A DNA stretch of 64,000 bases from Betaproteobacteria bacterium SCN1 (GTDB lineage: Bacteria; Pseudomonadota; Gammaproteobacteria; Burkholderiales; Thiobacillaceae), in NCBI GenBank assembly GCA_008923315.1, contig WBSF01000008.1, positions 310,001 through 374,000 on the forward strand, in the 5' to 3' direction. The translations under genes and the position numbers were made by a program. Below the pieces are notes generated by a model. That model worked only from the letters and a program-made list of their open reading frames with translations. It searched no databases and was not told where the DNA came from. Positions 8,693-18,385 of the stretch are shown piece after piece. Position 1 is the first letter of the stretch, and the number at the start of each line of letters is the position of its first letter.

Positions 8693-9804
8693 AGTGGAGC
8701 TTTCTGTGCTTGTCGCTCGCCATGGTCTTTCAGTCCCAGGTGCAAGCAGATATGACACCGTCCGGTGCGTTCTCGGACGGGCAGGCCTTCGGCAACGCCA
8801 ACGTGGGCACGGCGAAGGCAAAAATCAATTCGACGGGAGCGAGTACAGAAGTACCGAATTACACCGCTTCAGACCCGGCGTCCGGCTATTACATGGGCGG
8901 GACGGGCAGCCTCAATGCGCCTGCCTCGACGGACGTGCTGGGCTGCACGTCTACACCGGGCACTGCGGATCCGGACGCGCATACGCACGGCAAATGCGAG
9001 AGCGTGCGCATGCTGATGGACGATCCAGGCAAGAAGAACGTGATGTTCCCCCTGAATCCGAAGACGGACCCCATCGCAGTCAAGCGCGATCTGGTCGCGG
9101 GGGATGCGGAAACCTACCTGGGCTCGCTGATCGTATCGGGTGCCTATGCCGGTTGCGCAACGAAGACGGTTCAGGATCCGGACACCTATCAAACCGAGAC
9201 CTGCAATCAGTATCTGACCGCCGGCGAGGAGACTTGTGTTGAAACCCTGAACATCATCGTTCAGATGAACGAGGTGTGCGTTCCGGGAACATACGAGAAT
9301 CCATTCACGTTCACGACTCACGATCGAGGGGGAGAAACTTGGACCACCTCCTCGTTATGCGCGGGGGGCGGCATTCGGGTGCAATGTTCTTCCGGTGGCA
9401 GCCAGACAAAGTCGTTCACCATCCCATTGAACGATCCGGCCGCAACGCCGGTGATGGGTACGACCTGCTACCCCCATACAAGATACCCCCAGTTGTTCAG
9501 GCGCTTCTATTACCAGAACCTGGTGTGCGATTCCACAGCCAATTCCTGCACCGTGCAGATGTTCGACGTACCGGATTGGGCACCCTACCTCTATTCCTGC
9601 CCACCAGGACAGATCCAGGGGCTGTATGGATACCCCGACGGTAACTGCTACGACTATGACGGGAATAATCTGGGTGCTGCGACTCTGCTAGGGCCCAATA
9701 TCGAGCACACGTGGACACAGACATTCAGAATCAACAGCAGCGAACCCACATTCATTGATAGCTGGGACGATCAGTGTACGGCACTGGAAGCGAGGCTGCC
9801 ATGA
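8689..9804 (+). CDS. TraN-like cysteine-rich protein, first of two
   Basis: 371 residues with its own signal peptide (cleavage near VQAD). The mature part is rich in Gly, Ser, Thr and Cys, beginning with a low-complexity segment (PSGAFSDGQAFGNANV), then many cysteines (TCNQYL, ETCVETL, EVCVPGTYE). The opening resembles the N-terminus of F-type TraN, the outer-membrane mating-pair stabilisation protein. TraN is normally one longer chain; here a second signal-peptide-bearing ORF follows with a four-base ATGA overlap. Because both halves have signal peptides the split looks natural rather than a frameshift. Confidence 0.7.
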   Translation: MKWSFLCLSLAMVFQSQVQADMTPSGAFSDGQAFGNANVGTAKAKINSTGASTEVPNYTASDPASGYYMGGTGSLNAPASTDVLGCTSTPGTADPDAHTHGKCESVRMLMDDPGKKNVMFPLNPKTDPIAVKRDLVAGDAETYLGSLIVSGAYAGCATKTVQDPDTYQTETCNQYLTAGEETCVETLNIIVQMNEVCVPGTYENPFTFTTHDRGGETWTTSSLCAGGGIRVQCSSGGSQTKSFTIPLNDPAATPVMGTTCYPHTRYPQLFRRFYYQNLVCDSTANSCTVQMFDVPDWAPYLYSCPPGQIQGLYGYPDGNCYDYDGNNLGAATLLGPNIEHTWTQTFRINSSEPTFIDSWDDQCTALEARLP

Positions 9805-11093
9805 CAACCACGTGGCGCTGGTCAGTTGCCTTCCTTCCCTTCATGGCTTGGCTTCTGATTGGTGGGCTGTCTCATGCTTATGCAGGGGACGGAACCTGTA
9901 GCAAGCTCTCCCGAATCTGTGTCGAAGGCCCGGAAACCCGCACGATCAGTGGTTATCCCGTCACGCGGAGTTGCTGGAAATACGAGAGCAAGTACGACTG
10001 CATCTCGCAGAACTACGTCGATGACTGCACTGACCTGATCGATCAGGGCTGTGCGCAGATCGGATCGACATGCGTCGATTACGTCGACGACAACCCTTCG
10101 AAGTGCTCGCTCTACGAACAGACCTACCAGTGCAGGATCGCGTCAGGAGCCACCCGGACGATCACCGATTGCGGCGGACAGACCTACTGCGTGGACGGGA
10201 CCTGCTTCGATGCCGGTTACACGCCAGATGGCGATTTCGCAATGGCTGTCACCGGCATCGAGGCCCTTCGCGAAGCCGGCAATTACATGGATCCGGATAC
10301 CCTGACCCTATTCAACGGCCACGCCAGCGACTGTCGAGTCACCCTGGGAATATTCTCGTGCTGCAAGAACAATACCCAGGGCAGCAATCAGACCAATAGC
10401 GACATGATGACCAGCCTGGGGGTGAGCGGCGTGATGTCCGTTGCTCATGAGTCTGTCTCATATCTAGGCTCTTCCTACATGTACGACTCCCTGTTCCAGT
10501 CCGATGCGCCCTCGTATCTGGTGGACGGCTTCTCAAGTATGTTCGGGACCGGTTCAAGCTACGCTTTTAATCCTTCCATAAGCTATTTCGGGCTATCGGT
10601 CAGCTACGGAGGCGCAACTGCGGGGATGGCCTGGTCGAGCCAGCTCGGCTCCTCAGGCTTCTACGTGGGTTTCGACCCCACTTCTTTCGCGATCTCGATC
10701 GCCATCTACGTCATCACCGAGCTGATCTCCTGCGACCAGGACGAGCAGATCCTTGGCATGAAGCGGGGTCAGAATCTGTGTGTGCATGTCGGCACCTACT
10801 GTTCCAAGAAAGTCCTCGGCGTATGCATACAGAAAAAGCAAGGCCACTGCTGCTTCAACTCGCGTATCGCACGCCTGATCGCTTCGAGCGGACGCGCGCA
10901 GCTCGGTAAATCCTGGGGCAACCCAAAGAATCCCGATTGCGGCGGCTTGACGCCAGCCGAGCTGCAGATGGTCGATTTCAGCCTGATCAATTTTACGGAG
11001 GTGGTCGGCGATATCGTGGCGGGTGTTAAAACATCGACCCCGGCAGTCACACGCGCCACCGACAAGATCAACAGCTACTTCTCCACTCCATGA
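9801..11093 (+). CDS. traN: TraN-like mating-pair stabilisation protein, second of two
   Basis: 430 residues from the ATG at 9801, which overlaps the previous stop. Signal peptide ending near AYAG. The mature protein begins with dense cysteines (CSKLSRICVEGPETRTI, VTRSCWKYESKYDC, DDCTDLIDQGCAQ) and later has FSCCKNN and GHCCFNSRIARLI, phrases I associate with TraN. The middle, glycine-serine rich stretch (about residues 205-290) resembles a surface-exposed variable region. Outer-membrane recognition of the recipient is the expected role. Confidence 0.85.
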   Translation: MTTTWRWSVAFLPFMAWLLIGGLSHAYAGDGTCSKLSRICVEGPETRTISGYPVTRSCWKYESKYDCISQNYVDDCTDLIDQGCAQIGSTCVDYVDDNPSKCSLYEQTYQCRIASGATRTITDCGGQTYCVDGTCFDAGYTPDGDFAMAVTGIEALREAGNYMDPDTLTLFNGHASDCRVTLGIFSCCKNNTQGSNQTNSDMMTSLGVSGVMSVAHESVSYLGSSYMYDSLFQSDAPSYLVDGFSSMFGTGSSYAFNPSISYFGLSVSYGGATAGMAWSSQLGSSGFYVGFDPTSFAISIAIYVITELISCDQDEQILGMKRGQNLCVHVGTYCSKKVLGVCIQKKQGHCCFNSRIARLIASSGRAQLGKSWGNPKNPDCGGLTPAELQMVDFSLINFTEVVGDIVAGVKTSTPAVTRATDKINSYFSTP

Positions 11094-11926
11094 CCACAAT
11101 ATCCATTCTGCGCGCCACCTTTTTCGGATTGGCGCTGCTTGCCATCCAGATTTCCGTAAACACCTCCTTTGCGGATACCCGTCCGGATACCGATCCGGCC
11201 ACCATGCACGTGACCGAAACCGGATCCGTGCGCTTGCCGTCGGATTTCAGGAAAGCTGCCTGGATCGACGTCTACTCTGGGGTTCACCGCCTGCCTGTGG
11301 CTTCGGCCAGGCTCGCAGCCGCGTTGGCATCGCAGGGCTACGAATTTTCCGGCACCGAAGCCGAGAGCGCCGCAACCCTCACGATCAACGGCAGTGTCCG
11401 GCTCTACAACGAAAGCCGTAAGTACGACACGGGCAAACTCTTCCTGGGCGAAATTATCGAGACAGAAGCACACGCCTTCGACGGCATGAGTCGCGGACGG
11501 GCAGGCCGATCCGCTCTTGCTCATGACGCAGGCGTGGCGCAGCAAGGTGGGCGGCTTCTCAGCCATGCAGGCGTACCCGGCGGGGCCCTTGCTGGTGCCG
11601 CGTTCGCCATCCTGACCGACTGGCTTGTCGACCGATCTGGCGTTCGAGAGGCAGTTAACGGAGCTGCAGACACGACAACGCTGGATGCCGCCAAACCGCG
11701 CGCGCCGGCCTTCAGACGCGCATTATGGTTCTGCGGAGAAGACTGCAAGCGGACAACCCATGAAGCCGAGGTCTCGGTCAGCGTCTGGCAAGGAAAGACC
11801 CAGCTCGCGTACTACACTGTCCAGCTCTCGAAAACTCTCCCCGACATCGATGAGGCGAGCGTTCAGCCCATGATCGAGGCCGCGCTCGGCCGTGCGCTCG
11901 AACGAATCCTGGAGGCCTCACGATGA
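11090..11926 (+). CDS. Exported protein of unknown function with a glycine-rich hydrophobic segment
   Basis: 278 residues with a signal peptide (about residues 1-28) and a mature N-terminal domain containing ATLTINGSVRLYNESRKYD. A glycine/alanine-rich hydrophobic run (GVPGGALAGAAFAILTDW) lies near residue 165. The layout, an exported protein with one Gly-rich membrane patch in a tra operon, recalls surface-exclusion proteins such as TraT, but I see no lipobox and no sequence match I can name. It overlaps TraN and the next gene by four bases each. Confidence 0.72.
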   Translation: MTTISILRATFFGLALLAIQISVNTSFADTRPDTDPATMHVTETGSVRLPSDFRKAAWIDVYSGVHRLPVASARLAAALASQGYEFSGTEAESAATLTINGSVRLYNESRKYDTGKLFLGEIIETEAHAFDGMSRGRAGRSALAHDAGVAQQGGRLLSHAGVPGGALAGAAFAILTDWLVDRSGVREAVNGAADTTTLDAAKPRAPAFRRALWFCGEDCKRTTHEAEVSVSVWQGKTQLAYYTVQLSKTLPDIDEASVQPMIEAALGRALERILEASR

Positions 11927-12339
11927 ACCGGAACCGCATTCACAACATGCTCGCATTCTGCATCCTGGCCATGACGACACAAACAGGTATAGCCGCGTCC
12001 AATTCAATTCCCGAGGTCAGCCAGGTGCGCGGTCTGCTGCTCTCAGCGATCGAATCGAAATCCGGCACGGCCGACGCCTGGCTGGTCGGGCCGATGGCCC
12101 AGAAACTACGCGCAGAGACACAGGCACCGGATGGTACGAAGGTTCGGGCCACCGTATCCACCGTCGCGGAGATACGGCCCGGCTGCAAACGGCTGCGGCT
12201 GATCCTGGCCATGCCTTCACACAAGATGCTCACCCGGAACGGCACACACGAGGCTTTCCAGATGGCCTATGAGCTGAATTTATGCCGGGACGGACAACCG
12301 CCGCAGGTTTCATCGGTCGGGCTTGAGAAGACACCATGA
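11923..12339 (+). CDS. Small secreted protein of unknown function
   Basis: 138 residues with a signal peptide ending near GIAAS. The mature chain is about 110 residues, with two cysteines (RPGCKRL and LNLCRDG) that could form a disulfide. The phrase KLRAETQAPDGTKVRATV is polar and beta-rich in appearance. Four-base overlaps on both sides make it part of the same translation-coupled run as the TraN-like genes and traF. No family recognised. Confidence 0.7.
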   Translation: MNRNRIHNMLAFCILAMTTQTGIAASNSIPEVSQVRGLLLSAIESKSGTADAWLVGPMAQKLRAETQAPDGTKVRATVSTVAEIRPGCKRLRLILAMPSHKMLTRNGTHEAFQMAYELNLCRDGQPPQVSSVGLEKTP

Positions 12340-13145
12340 ATGTTCGGGTACTAACTGCTTGCATGGCGATCATTGTCGTCTGGTCGACGGCTGGCGCCGC
12401 TCCGACTCCCGCCGGCGGCGGTTGGTGGGACGATACACCGTGGCAGAACCCGGAACGCGGCTTCAACTGGTATCCCCCGGATGCACCGCCCAAGAAATCG
12501 GCCAAGAAATCCGAAGAAAAGCCACGTGACATCAAGGACATGAAGACCATGCCTGAGCTGCAGGCTGAGCTTGCCAGGCTGAAGGATCTCGCAGTCATGC
12601 AACCGACACGGGACAACGTCCGGAATTATCTGGAGGCCCAGACCTACGTGATGGACAAGAGCGCGCTCTTCGCCGACGTCGCGCGTCGTGTGGTCTGGGC
12701 GACGCCTTCCGTGGACTATAACAACCGCTCGCCCACGGCCACCTTCGCCCAGCTCGCCCGGAAAGACCAGCGCAGCGACGATCAGGCCCGGACTCTGGCC
12801 GAGCTGTCCCGGGACTACGGATTGATGTTCTTTTTCCGGTCCGATTGTCCCTACTGTCACCAACAGGCACCGGTTCTCAAGCTGCTCGAACAGCAATACG
12901 GCATGCCGGTCCTCGGGGTCAGCCTGGACGGCGGGGTTCTCCCGCAATTCCCGGACGCTCGGCGTGACAACGGCGTTTCCATGATCGTCAGCCAGGGTCA
13001 AGGCATTACGGCCGTCCCTGCCCTGTTTCTGGTACACCGCGCATCGCGCCAGGCTGTGCCTGTCGGTACCGGCGCGCTGGCAATCGACGAAATCGTTGAG
13101 CGCATTCGAGTGCTGACCCGCACCCAGCCGGGTCAGGAATTCTGA
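12336..13145 (+). CDS. traF: TraF pilus assembly protein (thioredoxin-fold)
   Basis: 269 residues with a signal peptide and the opening WWDDTPWQNPERGFNWYP, a recognisable F-type TraF/TrbB start. The thioredoxin-like domain begins near residue 150 and carries the redox motif CPYC (in RSDCPYCHQQAP), then GVSLDGGVLPQFPDAR and a cis-proline site in ITAVPALFLV. A lysine-rich linker near residues 50-68 is unusual. It probably assists disulfide formation in TraH and TraU. Confidence 0.92.
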   Translation: MNVRVLTACMAIIVVWSTAGAAPTPAGGGWWDDTPWQNPERGFNWYPPDAPPKKSAKKSEEKPRDIKDMKTMPELQAELARLKDLAVMQPTRDNVRNYLEAQTYVMDKSALFADVARRVVWATPSVDYNNRSPTATFAQLARKDQRSDDQARTLAELSRDYGLMFFFRSDCPYCHQQAPVLKLLEQQYGMPVLGVSLDGGVLPQFPDARRDNGVSMIVSQGQGITAVPALFLVHRASRQAVPVGTGALAIDEIVERIRVLTRTQPGQEF

Positions 13146-13159
13146 TTGAGGTAACAGCC

Positions 13160-14623
13160 ATGACACCCAGACTGAAATCCTTGAGCGTTTCGCTCGCTGT
13201 CGCGGCAGGCCTCGCCCTGCCGTCGACCGCATCGAACGCCGCGTCCGACTGGATGAACGACTATTTCAACTCGGCCGGCGCGGGCCTCAACGTCACGCCA
13301 TCGGCCGTATACGAATCCCAGAGCCAGACCACGATGTCCCTCGGCGGTTTCGCATACCGCGCACCGCAACGTGCCACGCAGTTTTTCAGCTTCTCGCCGC
13401 CCGGCTACAAGGCCGGCTGCGGCGGGATCGATGCCTGGCTGGGGGCTTACGGCTTCGTCAACATGGACCAGTTCGTCGCGGCGCTGCGGAATATCGGACA
13501 GAACGCCATCGGGTACTTCTTCCAGCTTGCGCTCAAGACGATGGCCCCGGAGATCGACGGTCTGCTGACGGACCTCTCCAAGACGATGAACGGGCTGAAC
13601 CAGTTCCAGATCAGCAGTTGCCAGGCAATCAAGCAGTTCGTGGGAACGACCCCGGACACACGGAATATGGACATGGAGCAACGCGCGCAGGTTTTCGGCT
13701 CCGCGCTCACGGGTTCCTATGGATCGTTCTTCAATGCCCAGAACGACACGCAAACCGACCCTGCCAAGATGCAGGCTGCCTATGCCGCGGGCTGCGCGGT
13801 GAATGCCTCGATCTGCCAGGATTCAAGCGGCAAGCCTATCCTCAAGAACAACTTCAACCTGGTCTTCGATGCCCTTGATCGCGCGGGAGGGTATTCGCAA
13901 GAGGAGATCGAGCTTTACATCTCCCTGTTTGGTACGGTGACTTTCCTTCAGAACACGAGCGACCTGTCCAGCGGATTCACGACGGAGTATTTCAAGCCCA
14001 CGATCACCTGGGAGGATTTCCTGGGCCCGCTCACGGGTACCCACACGATGAAGATCAGGGAATGTCCGTCAGGCTCGGACTGCCTGCCCTACGCATCGGC
14101 GAACGATGAAGGCACGCCCAGAACGACGACCGGCATGACGGCGATCGTCTACGACCAGCTGCACAAACTGAAAGACGCGATCGTCAACCGGACCGCTCTG
14201 ACCGACCCCAAGGCGTTGCAGATCATCGCCATGACCAGCACGCCGATCTACCAGATGATCGCCCAGGCGGTTCACTCCGGCCGGGGATCGACGATCGTCG
14301 CCGATCGCATCATCGACGGCTTTTCCGAGGTCATTGCGACCGAGATCGCTTTCCGCCAGATGCAGGACATCAGCCGTGAGGTCGAGGATGCCCTGAACAA
14401 GACGAAAGCCGTCTCGGTCAAAGCCGATGTCCGGGCAATTGAGGATTTCCACCAAAGCCTGATCGGTGCCCGAAACGTGGCCATCCAGATGTACGCCCTC
14501 AAGCAGGAAGACGCCGGCCGGAAAATGCAGAACATCACGATGATGCTGGATTTCCAGCGGCAGATGTACACCAGCCTCGGACCACGGCTGACCTCCAACG
14601 TAGAGTTCGGCAAGGCGATGTAA
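13160..14623 (+). CDS. traH: TraH pilus assembly protein
   Basis: 487 residues, full length for the family. Signal peptide ending near SNAAS, then the TraH opening DWMNDYFNSAGAGLNVTP and FAYRAPQRATQFFSFSPPGYKAGCGGIDAW. A C-terminal coiled-coil-like region (about residues 390-470) contains RKMQNITMMLDFQRQMY. TraH works in the outer membrane and periplasm with TraF and TraW. It starts 14 bases after traF and ends directly before traG. Confidence 0.96.
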   Translation: MTPRLKSLSVSLAVAAGLALPSTASNAASDWMNDYFNSAGAGLNVTPSAVYESQSQTTMSLGGFAYRAPQRATQFFSFSPPGYKAGCGGIDAWLGAYGFVNMDQFVAALRNIGQNAIGYFFQLALKTMAPEIDGLLTDLSKTMNGLNQFQISSCQAIKQFVGTTPDTRNMDMEQRAQVFGSALTGSYGSFFNAQNDTQTDPAKMQAAYAAGCAVNASICQDSSGKPILKNNFNLVFDALDRAGGYSQEEIELYISLFGTVTFLQNTSDLSSGFTTEYFKPTITWEDFLGPLTGTHTMKIRECPSGSDCLPYASANDEGTPRTTTGMTAIVYDQLHKLKDAIVNRTALTDPKALQIIAMTSTPIYQMIAQAVHSGRGSTIVADRIIDGFSEVIATEIAFRQMQDISREVEDALNKTKAVSVKADVRAIEDFHQSLIGARNVAIQMYALKQEDAGRKMQNITMMLDFQRQMYTSLGPRLTSNVEFGKAM

Positions 14624-17485
14624 ATGGACACCATCTACGCCTTCTGGGACGCCGCCCAGATCAAGTACGTTCTGGATTCCGTGGCGATCATGACCTCGAT
14701 GAGCGATTATCTGGGGCTCATGAAGGTGTTTGCGATCTTCGGGCTGTTTGTTGCGGTCACGATGACCTTCGTGAAAGCGCGAGGCGAGGAAGCCGCGATC
14801 TACATGCTGATGCTGGCAATCTGGTATGGCGGCCTCTTCCTTCCGAAAAAGGACGTTGTCATTCAGGACGTTGCGGGTGGATCCGGCACCTACACGGTAG
14901 CCAATGTTCCGCTCGGCCTGGCGGTGTTCGCCAGTGCGGAGAGCCACATCGGCTACTGGCTGACGCGAGTCAGCGAGACGGTGTTCGCGCTGCCCAACGA
15001 CATCTCTTTCCAGAAAACCGGCTTCATGTTCGGCGCACGGGCGATTAGAGACCGAATGAACGTCCGCTTCTACGATCCTAACCTGGTCAGCTCGCTGACC
15101 AATCTGACCAAGGACTGCATCTACCCTGAGCTGAACAACAACGCCTCTTTTTTTAACCAGATCATGCAGTCGGGCGACATATGGGCCGACGTCGGCCCCC
15201 AGATGAATCCCGGGCTGCTGGTGCAGGTCTACGACAGCGCCGCGGGCCAGTACAAGGTCGTAGGCTGCGATCAAGCCTGGTCGTACATCGACACCCAGAT
15301 CAACCCGCACGTATCGAATGACATCCTTCCACGGCTTGGCCGGATGCTGAATCCGACCGAGACTTCCTCCTCAGCCGCCTCCGCCCTCGTCGCGGCCCAG
15401 CTTCCGGTGGCTGACAATTTCATCTTTGGGGTCAGCCAATCTGCGCAGGACAGTATCAAGCAGGCAGCGATGATCAACCTGCTGTCCGATTCGACGGTTT
15501 TTGTACCGCAGATGATCGGTGACACGACGTCGGCCCAGGTGGCCCTGTCGACGGCCATGGCCACGTCGGCCGCCAACAGCAGCTATCGGACGATGGCCAA
15601 GGTGGCCGAGTCCTCGATGCCACTCATCCGGAATGCCATCCATATCGTCATCCTGGCGCTCTTCCCGATCGTGATGCTGCTGATCATTGCCGCCGGCTCA
15701 AAAGGCGGGCTGGTGCTCAAGACGTATCTGATGGCTCTACTGTGGATCAATCTGTGGGCCCCCATCTACGCGGCGCTGAACTTCTTCACGAGCTGGTATG
15801 CCACGCTTGGTGCAAACGCGGCCGTAGGTAGCATGAACTACCTGTCCTATGCCAGCCACCAGGCTCTCAACCATTCGATGATCTCCGATCAGGGCGTTGC
15901 GGGGATCCTGACGCTCTCCGTACCCGTCATCGCCTACATGCTGACGAACGTTAGTGCAGCGTCATTCACCAGTGTCATCTCGGGCGTCATGGCACCGGCA
16001 AACGCTTCGGCCCAGTCGGCCGGTAGCCAGGTCGGCATGGGCAATTCGTCCGTGGGGAACACGCAATGGGGCAATGTGACGATGGGGAACTGGAGCTGGG
16101 ACAACAAATCCGGCAACCAGTGGAATACCGCACCCAGCATGACCTCCGGTGCACCAGTCAGCCGCCGCGTGGAAAACGACGGCGCGTTCATTTCCACGTT
16201 CGGTAACGGTAACGCCGTCATGGATCGTTCCGGGACCGTGTCGGATCTGGGCGTGGTCTCCGGCGTGGCCAGCACGGCCGTCGCAAGCCAGGCGCAGGCG
16301 CTCTCGCGGACCAGCTACCAGCGCGCCAGCGAGGCCTCGGCCGCGCGAGCGGAGTCGCTTGCGGCTGCTTATGACCAGGCGCGCTCCTTCCTGCGTGCGG
16401 CCGGCTCGTCGACCAGTGTGGGCGCGGATGCCGGCGTCAACAACATATCGAACTTTGCGCGGTCTTACGAGGACGCCATGAATACCGCTGCGAAATGGGA
16501 TGCGGGCATCAAGCTGACCGATTCACAGAGATTCCAGATAGTTTCTGCAGCGTCGTTTGGGGCAGGTATTCCGGGCGTTATTGGCGCGCAATTAAAAGCT
16601 TCAGGCATATCCGATAGTCAAATACAAGCTACTTACGATTCAGCGCGGCAGTACGCGGAATCCTCCGGCTTCAAAGATCAGCTCAGCCAAGCCCAGGGCT
16701 TCAGCAATACGCTGGCAACTAGTACCGGCAGCGAATCCAGCCGCCGTGCCGCGAGCGAGATCCGGGCAAGCCTGTCCGATGCCGAGCGGGCCGAGCAGAC
16801 GCAGCGGGTGGCGCTGTCTCAGGCAGAGTCCTACGACAGGGTGGCAAGCGAGGTGCAGTCCGGCGAAGGGCGCGCTCAGGCAAACCTGGCCAACTACGTC
16901 ACCGCCCAGCTCGGCGGTGCGGCGAGGGCGAATGCCGCCCTGGGCGCACGCGATACGGCCGGCCAACTCGAACTGGTCAATGGCATGGTCCGCGACTGGG
17001 TCAAAGACCAGGCCGGGCTGATGAAACAGGGCGACAGTAGTGCGAATGCAGGCCTGGAGCCGGCCGCGAAGCTCTCGGTGCCCTCATCCGATGCCGCTCC
17101 GGATGACTTTTATTCGGGTGCGGCCACCGGCGTCGGCGAGGCCTACATGGCGGACAAGGCCCGCGTACCAGGCAGTCCCCTTTCCGGGCCTGCCATTCAA
17201 CTGGATCGGGATGGCGACGGCGGACAGCCCGGGCAGACCGTCACACCGGCCATCGTCGAGCGCGCTGCCGCCGCCGGCGCGAAATCGGCAGGAACGGGGC
17301 TCGACGATGGGCGCGGAGCGGCTGATTCAGGCCGGAAGAACGTTGCGGGCGACGTTCAGGAGGAGACGGAGAATCCCAACATCATTATCCGTGCCGGGGC
17401 AAACGCGTTCGCTGGGGGCAAGCCGCAGGATGGGAATCCCGCGGCTGAGAAGAAGAATACGGGAGGGGCTTCCGGAGAGTGGTGA
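14624..17485 (+). CDS. traG: TraG mating-pair stabilisation and entry-exclusion protein
   Basis: 953 residues with the expected two-part layout. The N-terminal half has membrane segments (around residues 30-75, 335-385 and 420-450) and is the pilus-assembly part. The C-terminal half (from about residue 480) is a long, alanine/serine/glutamine-rich periplasmic domain with coiled-coil character, which in F-like systems contacts TraN-stabilised mating pairs and entry-exclusion protein. The start adjoins the traH stop. It ends the plus-strand transfer operon; the downstream genes are convergent. Confidence 0.95.
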   Translation: MDTIYAFWDAAQIKYVLDSVAIMTSMSDYLGLMKVFAIFGLFVAVTMTFVKARGEEAAIYMLMLAIWYGGLFLPKKDVVIQDVAGGSGTYTVANVPLGLAVFASAESHIGYWLTRVSETVFALPNDISFQKTGFMFGARAIRDRMNVRFYDPNLVSSLTNLTKDCIYPELNNNASFFNQIMQSGDIWADVGPQMNPGLLVQVYDSAAGQYKVVGCDQAWSYIDTQINPHVSNDILPRLGRMLNPTETSSSAASALVAAQLPVADNFIFGVSQSAQDSIKQAAMINLLSDSTVFVPQMIGDTTSAQVALSTAMATSAANSSYRTMAKVAESSMPLIRNAIHIVILALFPIVMLLIIAAGSKGGLVLKTYLMALLWINLWAPIYAALNFFTSWYATLGANAAVGSMNYLSYASHQALNHSMISDQGVAGILTLSVPVIAYMLTNVSAASFTSVISGVMAPANASAQSAGSQVGMGNSSVGNTQWGNVTMGNWSWDNKSGNQWNTAPSMTSGAPVSRRVENDGAFISTFGNGNAVMDRSGTVSDLGVVSGVASTAVASQAQALSRTSYQRASEASAARAESLAAAYDQARSFLRAAGSSTSVGADAGVNNISNFARSYEDAMNTAAKWDAGIKLTDSQRFQIVSAASFGAGIPGVIGAQLKASGISDSQIQATYDSARQYAESSGFKDQLSQAQGFSNTLATSTGSESSRRAASEIRASLSDAERAEQTQRVALSQAESYDRVASEVQSGEGRAQANLANYVTAQLGGAARANAALGARDTAGQLELVNGMVRDWVKDQAGLMKQGDSSANAGLEPAAKLSVPSSDAAPDDFYSGAATGVGEAYMADKARVPGSPLSGPAIQLDRDGDGGQPGQTVTPAIVERAAAAGAKSAGTGLDDGRGAADSGRKNVAGDVQEETENPNIIIRAGANAFAGGKPQDGNPAAEKKNTGGASGEW

Positions 17486-17752
17486 TCAGCGATGATCGTC
17501 ATATCCGTAATAATTGATGCTGTCGGGCTCAGTAGGATCCGAAGCCTGCCAGAGGCTCTCCTGCATTCGCCTATCCAGTAGGTATTCCTCAGCAGGGGTC
17601 AAAGTCTCATCCATACCCAGCGCACCGATGGTCAGCATGCCGCCGATGATGCCGAACATCCAGGCCAGGTCGTTCCCCATCGCGGCCAGAATGACCGCGG
17701 GGATCACGAACAGCATGGCAATGCTGAAAATGTATTTTCTGTAGGGTGTCAT
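17486..17752 (-). CDS. Small two-helix membrane protein
   Basis: 88 residues from the ATG at 17752, chosen for its GGAGAG ribosome site; an in-frame ATG further upstream lacks one. Two membrane segments (IFSIAMLFVIPAVILAAM and a second around FGIIGGMLTIGALGM), then a polar acidic tail ending NYYGYDDHR. It is convergent with traG, separated from it by almost nothing. Small membrane proteins beside traG often act in entry exclusion, but that role is only inferred from position. Confidence 0.65.
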   Translation of the reverse strand: MTPYRKYIFSIAMLFVIPAVILAAMGNDLAWMFGIIGGMLTIGALGMDETLTPAEEYLLDRRMQESLWQASDPTEPDSINYYGYDDHR

Positions 17753-17791
17753 GATTCTCTCTCCCCTTGTTACCAAGGGCTTCCCTTACAT

Positions 17792-17989
17792 TCAAGCGCG
17801 GATTAGTGCGAATGCAAGCATCAGCGCGGCCCAGCTGCCAAGTACCACCAATGGCAGATTGCGGCCGAACCAGTTCCAGGAATACACGCCGACAGCCACA
17901 TGCCTTCCGCCGTAGCTGTCTTCGATGATGATGTCTTTCGTGAAGAACAAGCGGATCGCAATCGCGTGAATCATCGAAGCTATTGGCAT
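17792..17989 (-). CDS. Small membrane protein
   Basis: 65 residues with a strong ribosome site (GGGAGG, eight bases before the ATG). A hydrophobic segment near the C-terminus (LPLVVLGSWAALMLAFALI) and a weaker one near the N-terminus (SMIHAIAIRLFF). It lies between the preceding small membrane protein and the HTH antitoxin-like gene, all on the minus strand. No family recognised. Confidence 0.55.
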   Translation of the reverse strand: MPIASMIHAIAIRLFFTKDIIIEDSYGGRHVAVGVYSWNWFGRNLPLVVLGSWAALMLAFALIRA

Positions 17990-18010
17990 AGCGGGTACCT
18001 CCCGAAGTGG

Positions 18011-18385
18011 TTAGACAATGTCCGCCTGGAGGCTGAATCGCGAAGCTGCAGCTCGTACTTCCTTCATGCGGCCGTGGCCGGGTAATACTCTCTCACGAAC
18101 CACCACCAGTCCAGCACGTTCCAGTTCGTCCACATCGCGCTTCACGGCGCTGCGGTCCCGATGAAGTCGTTGCGAGATTTCGGTGATCGATCCCGGCATT
18201 TCCTTCACGGTGCGGAACAGCGCGAGACGAGCCGTCGTGACGAGTTTCATCATCTCGGCCGGATCTTCAAAGCTGATAATGCACTCCTCGGGGAGCTTCT
18301 CTCCTCGATCCGCGGCCTTTGCCAGCCTGCGGCCCCGCTTAAAAAAGTCGTCCTCGGTTCCCGTCTTGATGGTGAGCTTGTTCAT
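18011..18385 (-). CDS. HTH antitoxin-like regulator (TumA / HVO_A0114 type)
   Basis: 124 residues with a winged-helix HTH in the second half: ARLALFRTVKEMPGSITEISQ, then RDRSAVKRDVDELERAGLVV. It overlaps the upstream DUF6516-like gene by four bases, the order toxin then antitoxin. The pair matches the layout I know for TumE (DUF6516) toxin with a TumA-like HTH antitoxin. Role: neutralise the partner and repress the shared promoter. Assignment from text similarity and pairing; moderately sure. Confidence 0.78.
   Translation of the reverse strand: MNKLTIKTGTEDDFFKRGRRLAKAADRGEKLPEECIISFEDPAEMMKLVTTARLALFRTVKEMPGSITEISQRLHRDRSAVKRDVDELERAGLVVVRERVLPGHGRMKEVRAAASRFSLQADIV

Noticed and set aside
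9774-9800. Start of the second TraN-like gene 27 bases earlier
   Set aside because: The ATG at 9801 gives a better signal peptide and the usual four-base overlap.
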